Positions 21,232 to 33,004 of a stretch of DNA of 64,000 bases are shown piece after piece (the first letter of the stretch is position 1; the number at the start of each line of letters is the position of its first letter). The notes under the pieces are model-generated. The model saw nothing but the letters and a program-made list of their open reading frames with translations. It ran no database searches and was not told the DNA's origin. The position numbers and the translations under genes were made by a program. The stretch is from Adenophora triphylla var. japonica (Eukaryota > Streptophyta > Magnoliopsida > Asterales > Campanulaceae): assembly GCA_022495995.1 (NCBI GenBank), contig JAFEMH010001295.1, positions 62,001 to 126,000 of the forward strand. Reading direction: 5' to 3'.

Positions 21232-21375
21232 TGATTGTGGAGGGAGGAAGGATTGAATGTTGATTGGGAGGAGGAATCAACAAGCAACACACGAAAATTT
21301 GCAGAGAAAATCGCCTTGGCTCGAGCTAGGGAGGGAATTTGAAAAGAGATATTTCAAGTTAAAACAGCAGCTGCT

Positions 21376-21435
21376 GTTATATATTACCTCAACAGTGGAT
21401 ATCCCGCACGAGATATGATATACCGCGCGAGATAT
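21376..21435 (-). promoter_or_regulatory. Antisense promoter for aORF-a of C
   Basis: Palindromes ATATCCCGCACGAGATAT (21399-21416) and ATATACCGCGCGAGATAT (21418-21435), then on the minus strand TATATAAC (21376-21383), 15 bases away; ATG follows at 21231. G has the same set with 14 bases between palindrome and TATA. Confidence 0.6.
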
Positions 21436-21654
21436 GCCTTCAGGAATTTTACAAAATTATTCCCGACAATAAGCATCTACGCAATGTCAAAATTCAAAAT
21501 TTTGACACATTTACCCTTGGAAATAATACACTAGCAAGGAAATGTGAAAAAATCGGCACCGCAAGTCACGGAACGAGCCGAACGTGACATCCGCACGATC
21601 GCCCGGTACGGCACCAGTCGCCCGAAAAACCAATTGATCCAAAGATCAACTCAT

Positions 21655-21995
21655 TCCACATGATTCAGAGCCCAGACAGGTGAATCATCAAAAGAAAAGC
21701 CCGGTCCAACGCCCAGACAGGTGGATCGTCAACAGAAAAGCCCGGTCCAACGCCCAGACAGGTGGATCGTCAAATCAAAAGCCCGGTCCAATGCCCAGAC
21801 AGGTGGATCGTCATCACAAAAGCCCGATTCAACGCCCAAACAGGTGAATCATCATCCTCAACAACAAAAAGCCCGATTCGGAGCCCAGACAGGCGAATCG
21901 TCACAAAACCGACAGGACTCAAAGGACCAGACAGGTGAGCCTTTGTTTTCTAACACATTTCCCCGCAGGTTCGGAGCCCAGACAGGCAAATCTTC
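21655..21995 (+). repeat. Tandem array of C, eight to nine hairpin units of about 36-40 bases
   Basis: Unit: arm, then a loop with GCCCAGACAGG, then the opposite arm. Arms are CGATTC/GAATCG or CGGTCC/GGATCG; in the second form one pair is G-U on the sense strand. Matches the array in G read on its sense (minus) strand. Lies between aORF-a and the 3' LTR, the hypervariable 3' untranslated region of Tat elements. Confidence 0.8.
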
Positions 21996-22263
21996 AGACA
22001 AACAAGTATATTCAGAATTGGGTCTTGATTTGATTTCTCAATATGAATTTACCTTTTCACAAACAAAATCTCCTCAATTTTCAAAATGATTTTCAAAATA
22101 CCTAAAGCAGCCTTTTTGTGTTTTGGAGTCTAACTACGTTATGGTCTGATTCTCCGATAGAGATACATAGAAAGTCGTGCAGCCCGACCATCCCGATGTT
22201 CAGAATGATGTCTTTTCTATCGTCGACATGACTTCTTTCATAAGACTTGTCGACTAGGGGCTC
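21996..22263 (+). other. End of C's internal region and polypurine tract
   Basis: No gene. Matches the corresponding part of G (32726-33000 reversed), including the stretch after ATGTCTTTTCTATCGTCGAC. It ends TAGGGGCTC directly before the LTR. Confidence 0.6.
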
Positions 22264-24990
22264 TGTGGACACCCCATTCTGAACCCATCTGAACTTGGAT
22301 CTATTTCAATCTCAGTTCCGGGCGGGAAATCTAATGATAACATTTCTCAATCCGCAAGTCTCGCTTTGAGTCAAAAAGTAGAAATCCATCATTTCGTCAT
22401 GTTTCGTTAAGTTTTGACTAACCACCGTTAGTTTGGGACTAAACTGCATATGAGATAATAGGGAAAGGACAGAATTGTCCACAGACTGCAATATCTCACG
22501 CGGAATGGCATTTCTCGCGCGAGATATTGGCATTCTTGTAAGTGCTCCAATTTGAGTTGTTAGCACTTTTCGTTAGAAAATTAACGAAAGTTTTAACATT
22601 CCTAACATTTCTAACATTTCTAACATTTCTAACCAACCAAGGGTAAAGTGGGCATTGCCATTTAAAGTTAAACCAAAAAAGGAATCCTAAAAAGCAAAAG
22701 AAATGGAAAAAACCCGAATTGGTAAGTTGAAAAACAGCTTCAGTTTGAATTTTAAAAAGATTATTCTTCCTTGTCCAAAAGCCAGCACTGTAGCGGATGA
22801 ACAAGGCACGCGTCGAACCCATCCGCGCGGATCTCTTTGCTTCTCCCAGAGGGCTATAAATTGAGCCCTCCTCTCTCAGTCTACAAAATACAATTTGATC
22901 ACAGCAACGAAACTCTGGCGAAATATAGAGAGAAAACAGTGGGAATCCATAGATTGCCACCATTTTCTCTTGAATCTTTCCCAATCTCACTCCAAACACA
23001 AATCCAAACACCAAACCTTGATACTCCTCAAGCCAAACACCAAATATTGATACTCCTCAAGTCAAATTCCAAGCCTAGGAAGATAGGGTGTCACCATTGG
23101 TAAAGCCCTCCTTCTCAAAACCCTAAAATCCTCTTTTAACCTCTTGTTCATCTTGTTCTTCTTACTTGGATCTACTTGATGTCTAGTTTAACTTAAGTTT
23201 TGACCCAAGATGGTCATCTTGAAGTTCATCTTCATGAATGACCATCTCAAATGGTCCACATTTTAAATCTCTAGTTGATTTGTCTCTTTAATTTCATTTC
23301 TACAAAATATCCCCTTTCCCTTTGCAAAGGACATGTTTAAACCCCATAAAATTCCCCAAGGATGACTTGAATATGATAACCACTTAAAACAAAGTAGTGG
23401 AATCAAGTATAGGGATGAAAATGGGGTGAACATAGATGCAAATCCCCCAAAAACCACATTTTCCCTCAAGAACATCTTGCTGTCCAGTAGCATTGTTCTG
23501 AGATCTCAGTCCATTTTCCTATTTTTTGGACATACAGAAACTTGGAATTTGGTGTTGACTACAAAATACTTTTTGTAGCCAACATCCATATATTTCCAGA
23601 CATATTTTTACTTTATTTTTTGTGTGAGTAAAACTCCTTTTTTCAAATTTTCTTTTAAAGGCTAGTTCATCAGTTTCTGGAAATCCAGATTTCATATCTG
23701 AGATTTCCAGAAGGTTTTGACCCCTCAAATCTTCTCCAAAATGGAAAATTCTTTCGTATAAACCCTATTTAAGGTGTTTTAAGCAACTTTCATTCCCGTA
23801 CTTTTCCCAGATTCTGGATCTTTCAAGCCCTAAAGTCCATTTCAAAGTCAAGGGTCAACTGTCTTTTTCATTCTGGCAGGAATGGTTTTCAACTTCCAAA
23901 AATCTTTTGAGTTCCAAATCTCAACCCAAAAATCATCCAAAAAATCATGGGATCAGTTTAAATCCTTGAAAAGAGTTCACAATTTTTACTTTCCTCAGTT
24001 TAAACTTATTTTGGCCAAAACACACACACACACACACAACAAAGGATTTTGAATGTTTGGAAGACTCGTTTTGCGAGGCGCGCCGGGTGCACACTAACGT
24101 CCTTCCCGACGCATAACATGACCTCTGAACCAAATTTCTAATCTCGGGCATTTTTCAAAGTTTTGGCCCTCAAAATTAAAATGGCGTGGTGACTCCGTTT
24201 GAATTTAAAAAAAATCGGGTATCATCACAATTCTGCAGCATGCAGATGACAGTTTTCTCGTCGATTTCAACCTCTTTTCGGGATAAAACTTCATCCATCC
24301 GGCCAACTAATGATTTTAGAGTTTGGAACCTTTCTAGGAGTGTTTTATCTCTCCACCTCTACCTCTCTAACACCTATAAATACTTGGTAACTTCCAGCAT
24401 TTTAGAGGTCCACAATCTCACACATTTTACTAGCTTCTCTCCCTGAAAGATTCCTGTAAAATCACCTCTAAAATCACCTCAAAGTTTGTTTGTCAACCTT
24501 GTTGATAAACAAACATCAAGATCTGAGTCAAGGACTGAGGTGAAGCTCTGTTCGTGTCAAGATTCGATTCTAAACTTGAGTCGAAACTCTGCCCAAATCA
24601 CCTCACGCAAGGTAACCCCTAAATTCCTTCCTAATTGATTGTTAGAGTGGTATAAATCCATAGAATCTAGGATCGGCCTAGAGCCTCCCTAAATCATGGG
24701 GATGGTCTCGAAGCAATCGATCCTACATTCCGTTTAACCCCGTTAAATGGATCTTTATTTATTTTTTATTTGAAATCCTTTTCTTTTTAGAAAACCTCTC
24801 TTTTCTTTAGCAAGACCGATCTCCGGATTGGGTGGAATGGGTGCTCCTTGACCTTCCCATTCCATAACCTAAGCCCCGAACCCAAATCTCTTTCAAAAAA
24901 TGGTTCTTCTATGTTTTCCAAACGAATAATATAGGTGGCGACTCAAAAGATAAATAAAAAGGGGATGATTAAAATCCTCACAACGCTACA
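22264..24990 (+). repeat. 3' LTR of element C, split by solo LTR D
   Basis: Starts TGTGGACACCCCATTCTG and ends CAACGCTACA; LTR parts are 22264-22536 and 24235-24990. Without D and its duplicated five bases it is about 1029 bp. The inner part matches the 5' LTR, but the first 100 bases differ clearly: this copy has about 50-60 bases (CTATTTCAATCTCAG...) not present at 11840. Its palindrome pair is at 22491-22527. Confidence 0.85.
22537..24229 (+). repeat. Element D: solo LTR of another Tat-type family (1693 bp)
   Basis: Begins TGTAAGTGCTCCAATTTG and ends ATCATCACA, flanked by ATTCT on both sides (22532-22536 and 24230-24234). The start resembles L's LTR (TGTAAGTACGCC). The family palindrome ATCCGCGCGGAT (22821-22832) stands 22 bases before TATAAATT (22855). 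No internal sequence remains, as expected after recombination between two LTRs. A short run of four AACATTTCT repeats lies near 22600-22640. Confidence 0.85.
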
Positions 24991-25954
24991 GGGATGAGGG
25001 ATTCTGGTGGGGTGTATAAGGGGCACGAGTCGTGCCCTGGGGCACGAGTCGTGCCCTGCCTTGTAGCCTCTGAACAATTTTTCAAGGCCTAGAAACCTAT
25101 TCCGCCTAGAACCAAAGTGAACCCTCTTTAACTTAGATTAAAGTAGAACACTTTAGCTACATATTGATGTCTTACTTGGTTAAAATGGAATTGTGGAAGG
25201 GCTTTAAATATTGTTCGGAAAATGCTTGTCAGCCTTGATTCGTCATTTAACCAAAGTGAATCCAACTTGGTAATTTGAACTTGGACCTTTATAGAGGTCA
25301 TGTATTGTTGTATATTGATTATGTAGGGCTGGTTTATGATACCTTGTTGCCTTACTTGAGTTCATATTCATTGGTTGTACTATACATAGTGTATGAAATG
25401 AATGTTGCACTATGGTATTGATTGAACATGAGTATGCTTTACCATGTTGTTATATTCTTATCCCTTTGGTGGATTTCATTTCAAGTAACTATTATGTGCT
25501 TGAACTTGTGTTAATCAGCTGATATTTAGGGATATAACGGAATACGATCAATTATGGAAAGTGTGACCTAATGTGATCGGATTACGTTATACCTGTGATT
25601 GTCCCCTTCTGTGGCCACAGATTGGGGTTATAGCATCTGTATTGAGCCAAAAGCCTTACAGAGTTGCTAGTATCTTATATGGTTCCCTGAAAAATGGGTC
25701 TTATAAGATGTGAATATGCTCAAGCAGTTCACAAATGAGTGGAGTTTTATCTCCCGATGTTGTACGACTTATTGGTCAGACGGGAAAAGGTAAACCAAGG
25801 TAATGTAATGTGTTTACGGCTTTTCCAATGTGTTATATGCACCTTGTATGTGTTGCATCTTACTTGGCATATTGTTGCATTCATAATAACTTATTGAGAT
25901 TTATTCTCACCCTTCTCCCTTTAATGTTTTAGATCGGACTGAGACAGGAGGACC
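24991..25954 (+). repeat. Continuation of element B's 3' LTR after C
   Basis: Starts with GGGAT, the right-hand target duplication of C, and matches B's 5' LTR from about 25012. It has two tandem copies of the B palindrome (25021-25037 and 25040-25056) where the 5' LTR has one. Cut by element E after GACAGGAGGACC. Confidence 0.85.
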
Positions 25955-27739
25955 TGTGAGTACCCCGATCCGAACCCATGATTTGGATCCACTTTAATTA
26001 AAATTTGGGCTTATATAATTGCTAAAAGGCAATATTTAGTCCAAATACCCCAGCAGCCCATCAGTCCATTGGGCCTGCCAAGCTTTCGGCCCAATATGGC
26101 CAAAAGGTGTACGCTGTCGTCCGACATAGAAGTCACTAAGGCGGTTTAACTGCCCTTGTCGTGCGACATAAGACTCCCCATTAGCCTGCCTATAAATACA
26201 AGTCATGGCTGATCATTTTAGGGGACTTGGAGTGAATATTGGGGAGGATACCAGTAATATAGGGGAAACTCTGTCCAAATAGAGTCTCCCTCTCTCTCTC
26301 ATACACACACTCACCTCCCTCCTCACACACACACACATTTCAAGGCCAAGACCTAAAGAAGCTTCCTTTGTTGGTGTGTAGAAGGGGTAGACACCATACT
26401 ATTGATGATCTCACCTTGTGGACTACAATAGGTAGCCACTAAACCCTTCTCCCTCTTTAAATAAAGACTTTAATACATTTACAATACATTTCATGCTTAC
26501 TTGCTTTGATATTATGTAAAAATTGGGATTTTTGCATGATAAAGGTGGTGGAGAAGTGAATCTTCAATATTCACTTCTCCCCACCTCAGATCTGGACATT
26601 TGGTCATCTTAGGATCAATAAAGATCCAATCTTTACGCATTTGCATCGAGTTAGGAGGTGATGGCTACTTCAAAGTGGCCAAAAACATGTGATCTATCAC
26701 ATTTGGCCACTAAAGCCATGTGATCCTCCCATAATACTCATATATTATTGTTATATTACTGTTTACAGTTGTTAAATATGCTTGGTTTGCCTTGAGGAAC
26801 AAAGGGGAAACAAACAGACTGAAGGGCACAGAAATGGCCTATCTATGTCGGACGACATAGGACTCCATGGAGATCCTGTGTCATACGACATGGAGATCCC
26901 AGAAGGCTGTAAAGCCATTCTTGGACTTCAGATCTGTCCAGTTTATTCCCTTTGCAACTCAGAGCTTTCCTAAGCATTCTCGTGGCTCATAAGCCACTAT
27001 TTGAGTGCCTATGATCTGTTTGGGTGCGATTTATCGGATGGTGGATTGTCATATGACATGGATAACTTCGGATGTTCCATGTCACATGACATCCGTATCG
27101 TTCAAAGACTATCGTGACTTTGCTCACTCCCGTCAATCCCATACTGATTTTAGACCTTCAAATAGTGTCTTTAATGAGTCCAATAAATGTCATTTCCAGT
27201 TCCAGAAAGCAGCTTGGTCATTGTAATAAACAATCTGACCAAGAGACATCTTGTCGTGCGACACCCTCTTTCTGGGAGGTCTTGTGTCGGACGACATAGG
27301 AGTTCTCTGGGCAGATTGTCTTATCTTCTGCCTTGTTTTGATAATCATAATATGTAAAAGGGGTGTGGCCCCCCTGTCATGGCTCACAAGTTGTACTCAA
27401 CTTTCATATTATCAATGAAAATGTCAAATTTGCATGTTTTGCACATCGACACATATTGCACACACACTTTGAATGTCCAAAATTGTCCAATGTTGATTGA
27501 AAGTCTCGAAAGAGGCGTGTTGGGTGAACTCTCTAGTTCTTCCCAAACACGTAACCAGACTCCCGGACCCAAAATCTCTCAAAATAGGTTTTTCAATGTT
27601 TTCCTCTAAAAACGGAATGGCGACTCCCAAAACCGAAGTTTTCAAAACTCATCGTATTATTTTCAATACATAAAAAAAACTCTTTCAAAAAGGGAGAAAA
27701 TGATATTCGATTTTTTTCTTTTCGGCGAGCGTTCATTCA
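25955..27739 (+). repeat. 5' LTR of element E (1785 bp)
   Basis: TGTGAGTACCCCGATCC to GTTCATTCA, followed by G and the primer site. Same family as A's LTR but without the 126-base duplication. TATAAATA at 26191; poly(A) region probably near 27400; microsatellites 26298-26340. Confidence 0.88.
26115..26198 (+). promoter_or_regulatory. LTR promoter of E: palindrome pair and TATA box
   Basis: TGTCGTCCGACA (26115-26126) and TGTCGTGCGACA (26157-26168), then TATAAATA at 26191, 22 bases on, the same spacing as in A and D. Further pairs of this motif lie downstream at 26846-26890, 27047-27092 and 27252-27296. Confidence 0.6.
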
Positions 27740-27740
27740 G

Positions 27741-27759
27741 TGGTGACTCCGCTGGGGAC
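27741..27759 (+). other. Primer binding site of E
   Basis: TGGTGACTCCGCTGGGGAC, one mismatch from the sites of C and L. Sets the end of the LTR at 27739. Confidence 0.85.
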
Positions 27760-29342
27760 GATTGAAAAACTTTTTGTTCTAAAAAAATGAAGACGATACT
27801 CGGTATATAGGTGGAAACCACTAACCTTCCTGTATCGCTCCCTAACCCGGGGCTTGGGATAAATGGTGGTCTAACAATCCCACGTACCAGTATCATTCTT
27901 CTATTTTCTGAAAAAAGAGAAAAGTTGTTCTTAAGAGAGTCTAACTTTCTTCAAATCAATTTGGACAATTTCAACATTCACCTTGTGTGTACATTTGTGT
28001 CATTTTGTGTGCTCAAATGCACCTTGCCATGCTTTGGTATGTGACACTATTGGAAGCCGGGGCTTCCCCTTTTGCAATTTGCTATTTCCGTTGATCAAGA
28101 ACAGGGCAGGATAACGCTAGACTACAGCTACTGATAAATTCTGACATTTGGGGCAGTCCCCTTTTGTCATGCTTTGACTCATTCTCTTGTTTTTTCTTTG
28201 CATACTGCATAAAAAAAATATTTTACAAAAAAGGAAAAAATATTTTCCTAGAAAATACCTTCACACTACTCGCACTCTACCCGCACATAGAGTTAGAACC
28301 CGGGAGTGTACGGACGACATCGCGAAAAGCGACGTGTTTCGCTGACGTTTGAGCGCTTAAAGTCCTCCTAGCCAGTGAGTCAGCCAACACTTGTCTGTGA
28401 CACACTTTCTACCGTGACCGGTTTGTTTTTTGGCCAATACTTTTCAAAACATTTTAAACTCGATTTTCAAAATTTCTCACAAAGTTCGAGTCATACACCG
28501 TCTCCAAAAATCTTGGCATACTTTCCCTCTTCGTGTCGGAATCACGACATAATTCAAACGTAAGTACACGTTAAGATCTCTACATGTCTCGACGTAGGTA
28601 CATATCAATTTCTCGGCTTGGCTTCGTGAGAAGTCATGACGCGTTCTCAACATGTGTCAACACGGGACCATGTCAAATTCTTAACGCATACTAACGAGAG
28701 TTATGCCGAAATTTCGCCACCAAGTGATGAGAGGCCATGCCAGATTTCCAACTCGAAAAGAGGGGAGGTCATGCCCAATTCCTCGAGGGTTTTACCTCCA
28801 AATTGCTATCTCATACGTTCAAACGTACGTTCGACCCTCTCTCCTCCCGAGTTTAGACGTTGACTTGAACTTGGTTTTGAAAACCCCGAGTTTGACTTGT
28901 TTTGGCTCGTATGCCCATAGGTTCGTTCTCCCTTTCGGTTGGTGGGTTCCACGTTCCCTATAGGACCTCTGCCGGGATTGTCCGTCCCGGAGGTGCAATA
29001 CAGGTGGAATACAGGGGGTCTATAGATGTAGTGATGGAACCCACTGATCCAGGAATAGCGTAGAATGCGAAAAAGAAGGTGTCCCCCTTTTCCAACCATT
29101 CCTAGGATTAATAAAATTATTTTTAAACAAAAAAAAAGATATAAAAAAAAGAGCATATGAATGAGTCCGTCCTCAGCCTATCCTCTCCCCTGCCTAAAAC
29201 CGTTCTCTCCCCCTTTCAGCGAGCAAGTATTGGGTCAGAGTTCCGGGTGGTCGGTTAATCAGTTTCTCTCCAGTCAGGAGTTCATTTCCAGCGGTCCCAG
29301 ATAAACTGTAAAATCGTCAGCTTCAACATTCAAGTGCTAAGA
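27760..29342 (+). other. Leader of element E
   Basis: No gene. Several blocks match L's leader (for example 28250-28370 with 59505-59610, and the repeated GAGGTCATGCC-like motif at 28640-28780 with 59810-59850), so the leader is conserved between families whose coding parts differ. CCGGGATTGTCCGTCCCGG near 28973 can form a hairpin. Confidence 0.55.
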
Positions 29343-30023
29343 ATGGCCAATGTGGTAGTCAACCAGGCTGGTAACCAGATGCCAGGAGAGGCTCCCCCAG
29401 CTCAACCCATACCTCACATCTGGTATGATGTGTGCGATTGTGAAGATTGTTTGGAATATGAATATCAGGACTGGATCAATGAAGATGCTCCTTCAAGAAA
29501 GAAGAAGAAAAGGAAGTCCATGCAACAGAAATTGAAGGAGGGATACGAAGCTGGAGACGAGAGCGTGGGAATTTTAGGCGAACCCTCAGGCAAATTTGAC
29601 TATTACGTCAGTTACCCCAAAAGGCCCACCAAAGAAACGGTCAGCCAGAATGAAGTCCAGCCCAACCCTCTCATCGTCATCAATCCTCTCGGGATAAAAG
29701 GTTCTGAGCCCATCACCACTGCAAAGCCTGACAAAAAGCTGACAGATTTGAAGGCAGAACATGAGGTTCCAATGGAATGCGGAATTAACCAAGGCAGAGC
29801 CAAAGTATCTCCCGGGGAGAACCTCGTCAACATCATCCAGATTAATCCTCCTTTTGGCCGCACAGATAAAGTTGTGATCAGTAAAGAGGAGCTGACTTAT
29901 CCGCAGGGTATTGACAAGATAAGCCAGACCCCTCAGCCAATGAGTCCGTCCGTCATGAACGAACTAGCAAAGGGACTGCATCAGGTTTCTCTAACTCCCC
30001 GCACCACCTTTTCAAAATACTGG
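29343..30023 (+). pseudogene. N-terminal part of an unusual reading frame in E (no gag domain)
   Basis: From ATG 29343 an open frame of 227 codons reaches the insertion point of F; a short apparent extension to 30080 is LTR sequence. It has a Cys-rich acidic patch (CDCEDCLEYEYQDW), a basic stretch (RKKKKRKS) and a long low-complexity Pro/Lys/Glu region. I do not recognise the domain, and it is neither capsid nor protease. After F the same frame goes on at 48605 toward RT. It may be what is left after loss of gag and protease, or an extra N-terminal module. Confidence 0.55.
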
Positions 30024-31127
30024 TGTGAGCACCCCAACCCGGGACCTAACGCGTGTCCCGAGCTTGAGAAGCTCAACTAAGAAAACCCATCTTATATTTT
30101 TAAAACTTTTATTTGCCTTTACAAGAAAACCAATTCTAAATTTTCCCATAAACAAAATCAAATAATAATATCTCCACTTGGAGGAATTTAAACAAATACT
30201 TTAATAACCATACGTGATTAATTACATTGAAAATCCTAATTAACATTGTTTGACAAAAGAGTTTTCCCTACAACTTATAAAAGAGTAATACTTAAATATG
30301 TTCCCAACAACCCTCTCATATACCTATCCTGATAAGTCCCAAAAGCAAGAGTCCAACTCTTTCCCCAAACCTCACTGGTTCAGGTCACCTGTCTCAGCAC
30401 AATCTAAAGCAGTAAAAGGGAAGGGGTGAGAATAAATCTCAATAAGCTATTATGAATGCAGCAAGATGCCAAACAAGATGCAACACATAGCATGGTAGCA
30501 CGTAACACATTATGAAAGCGGTAAACACCTTACATTACCTCATTTTACCTTTCCCGTCTGAACAATAAGTCGTACAACGTGGGAGTAAAACTCCACTCTT
30601 TGGTGAATTGCCCCCATGCACATTCACCGCTTATAGGTCTCATACCCCAGAGATCCATATAAGAAAACAGGATACATATATGACCCCTAATTTAGAGTAT
30701 CATATACTATCGGCGCTCTTGTAAAGCTTGGCTTCATACAGAGCATTCCACCGGTACACCAAATCGCGCTAACCGTAAGGGCTTTTTCTTGCTCAATACA
30801 GTAGCTTGCACATCCCACTCTGTGGCCACAGAGGGGCAGGTCACAGGTATAATGAACCTTCAATCACTTATAGAACAAATCAATAATTGATTGAATTCCA
30901 TTATACCCCCTTATACATATACACGTTCAAGCACATGATAGATACTTGAAATAAATCCACAAAAAGGGATAATAATATAACAACATGGTAATGTATACTC
31001 ATGCTAATCCATACCATAGTGCAACCACCATTTAATACACTATGCATAATACCATCAATGAATATGAATTCAATTAAGGTAACAATATAACCACATAATC
31101 CACACCGGGATACAATATAATCAACAT

Positions 31128-31220
31128 GCCAAATAATCCACAATTGGGATACAATATATCAATATGCCAAATAATCCAAAATTGGGATACAATATATCAA
31201 TATGCCAAATAATCCACACT
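31128..31220. repeat. Short tandem repeat inside solo LTR F
   Basis: Two to three copies of a unit of about 43 bases (GCCAAATAATCCACAATTGG and following). Local duplication without a gene. Confidence 0.7.
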
Positions 31221-31599
31221 GGCCATACAGTACAACGATGTAACACATATATATTTCTAACCAACACAATAATGTGATTATAGTCTCTACACTGTTCAAC
31301 TAATGACCAAGGTATGGGAGCACATAAGGCCACCCTGAACCATAAACCATTATTACGAAGTCATTACTCATCCTTGAATAATATTCATAACAGTGCAAGA
31401 CCTACTTCCAACAATTCCATTTTGATCAAATAAGATATTATGGCCTAGCCAAGGTATTCTACTTTAACTTAGGTTTAAAAAGAATTAATTCATATCCGGG
31501 TTGTACTAGGTTCTACTAATTTATAATGGTTGGGATTCAAGCCACGAGGTTATTGGTAAAAATCAACAAGAAGGGAAACTGAGGAAATTCTGGTGACAT

Positions 31600-31683
31600 G
31601 GGCGACCGCCCAAGAGGGTCTACTAAGGTTTACACTTTCTGCTGGCATGGGCGGCCGCTCAAGCCCAACATGGGTGACCGCCC
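31600..31683 (-). promoter_or_regulatory. Palindrome cluster of F's LTR
   Basis: GGGCGACCGCCC (31600-31611), GGGCGGCCGCTC (31649-31660) and GGGTGACCGCCC (31672-31683). A different sequence from B's palindrome though the LTRs are related, at about the matching place in the LTR. Confidence 0.5.
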
Positions 31684-31801
31684 AAGTCCCTTTTCAGCCT
31701 TGCCCAGATTTCTAACCCACTTTTGCCTATGTTCTTTTCCTTTTATCAATCTTTCTCATCTTAGGTGCTCATGAAGGAAATCCCAAATGTTTACTACATC
31801 A

Positions 31802-32725
31802 TGTAGCGTTGTGAGGAAAAAGAAAGGAATAATGATTTTATCTTTTCTTTTCATTTTTGAGTCGCCACCTATATTATTCGGTTGGAGAAAATAGGAAAAC
31901 CATTTTGAAAAAGATTTGGGTTCGGGGCTTAGGTTATGAAATGGGTAGGTCAAGGAGCATCCATTTCACCCAATCCGGAGATCGGTCTTGCTAAAGAAAA
32001 GAGAGGTTTTCAAAAGAAGGAAAAAACGATTTTTTAATATTATAAACAAAGGTCCATTTAACGGGGTTATACCACTCTAACAATCAATTATAAAGGGATT
32101 TAGGAATTACCTTGCGTGAGGTGATTTGGGCAGAGTTTCGACTCAAGTTTAGAGTCGACTCTTGACACGGACAGAGCTTCGCCTCGGTCCTTGACTTGGA
32201 GCTTGATGCTTGTTTATCAACAAGGTCGACAAACAAACTATGAGGTGAGTTTTTAGGGTGATTTCGTAGGATTCTTTCAAGAAGAGAAACCAACAAAATG
32301 TGTGTGTTGTGAAAATTCCTGGACCTCTTGAACCTTGGAAGTCACCAAGTATTTATAGGGGTTGGGGAAGTGTTGAAGATGAGATCAAACACTTCAAGAT
32401 GGTTCCAGACTCCCAATTCTATTGGTTGGCCGGAGAGATAAAGTTTTATCCCGAAAAGAGGTTGAAATCGATGAGGGAACTGTCGTCTGCAATCTGCAGA
32501 GGGGGGATATCTCGTGCGAGACACGCCATCTCGCGGCGAGATATTGCTCCTGTGGACAGTTTTGTCCTTTCCTCGTTATCTCGTATGCAGTTTAGTCCTA
32601 AACTAACGGTGGTTAGTCAAAACTTAACGAAACATGACGAAATGGTAGATTTCTACTTCTTGACTCAAAGCGAGACTTAGAGTGGTATAAGTATGTTCCG
32701 ATGTGTTCAGAATGAGGTGTCTACA
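31802..32725 (-). repeat. 3' LTR of element G (924 bp)
   Basis: TGTAGCGTTGTGAGG at the left, GGTGTCTACA at the right. Compared with the 5' LTR it lacks about 82 bases after 32067 (matching about 46816-46897), with short TTA homology at the break. TATA box (TATTTATA, minus strand) at 32350-32357; palindrome pair at 32507-32544. Confidence 0.9.
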
Positions 32726-33004
32726 GAGCCCCTCGGCGACATGTCTTATGAAAGAAGTCATGTCGACGATAGAAAAGACATCATTCTGAACATCGGGATG
32801 GTCGGGCCGCACGGCTTCCTACGTATCTCTATCTGAGAATCAGACCATGACGTAGCTCGACTCCTAAACACGAAAAGGCTGCTTTAGGTATTTTGAAAAT
32901 CATTTTTTTGAAAATCGAGGAGATTTTATTTTTGAAAAGATAAATTCATACTGAGGAATCAAATCAAGACCCAATTCAGAATATACACACTTGTCTGAAG
33001 ATTC
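32726..33004 (-). other. Polypurine tract and untranslated 3' end of G
   Basis: GAGCCCCTCGG next to the LTR is the reversed purine tract. The rest matches C at 21996-22263 and holds no gene. Confidence 0.65.

Larger units (their letters stand above)
11813..24990 (+). mobile_element. Element C: Tat-type LTR retrotransposon with antisense genes, internally deleted
   Basis: 5' LTR, primer site, leader, gag-like gene, part of pol, two antisense genes, tandem array, purine tract and 3' LTR. It is flanked by GGGAC and GGGAT, an aged five-base target duplication. Compared with G, it lacks protease and everything from the end of RT through RNase H and integrase to the end of aORF-b. It therefore could not move by itself, though it may still have been packaged by proteins of relatives. 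Its 3' LTR holds solo LTR D. Confidence 0.85.
4874..25954 (+). mobile_element. Element B: Tekay-type Ty3/gypsy chromovirus, interrupted
   Basis: Order: end of 5' LTR (4874-6152), initiator-Met primer site, gag, protease-RT-RNase H, integrase with chromodomain, purine tract, 3' LTR (10728-11812, continuing at 24991-25954). The chromodomain-like end after integrase and the single RNase H point to the Tekay (Del) clade. A sits in its 5' LTR, C and E in its 3' LTR; C's insertion is flanked by GGGAC (11808-11812) and GGGAT (24991-24995). The start of the 5' LTR and the end of the 3' LTR are not in the window. B is the oldest layer of this part of the nest. Confidence 0.85.
30024..31796 (-). repeat. 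Element F: minus-oriented solo LTR of a Tekay-like family, left part
   Basis: Left end TGTGAGCACCCCAACCCGGG is the reverse complement of the end of B's LTR; most of the stretch reads as a diverged reverse complement of 4874-6152. ACTGG at 30019-30023 is repeated at 48600-48604. Interrupted by G at 31802 (target duplication CATCA, 31797-31801). With the right part it is about 2.8 kb of LTR and no internal sequence, hence a solo LTR. Confidence 0.88.

Noticed and set aside
22496..23014. Minus-strand frame of 172 codons with RNV repeats
   Set aside because: Crosses the boundary of solo LTR D and a nine-base repeat; not a gene.
30024..30080. C-terminus of E's first protein
   Set aside because: This stretch is the end of solo LTR F; the true frame resumes at 48605 after the ACTGG duplication.
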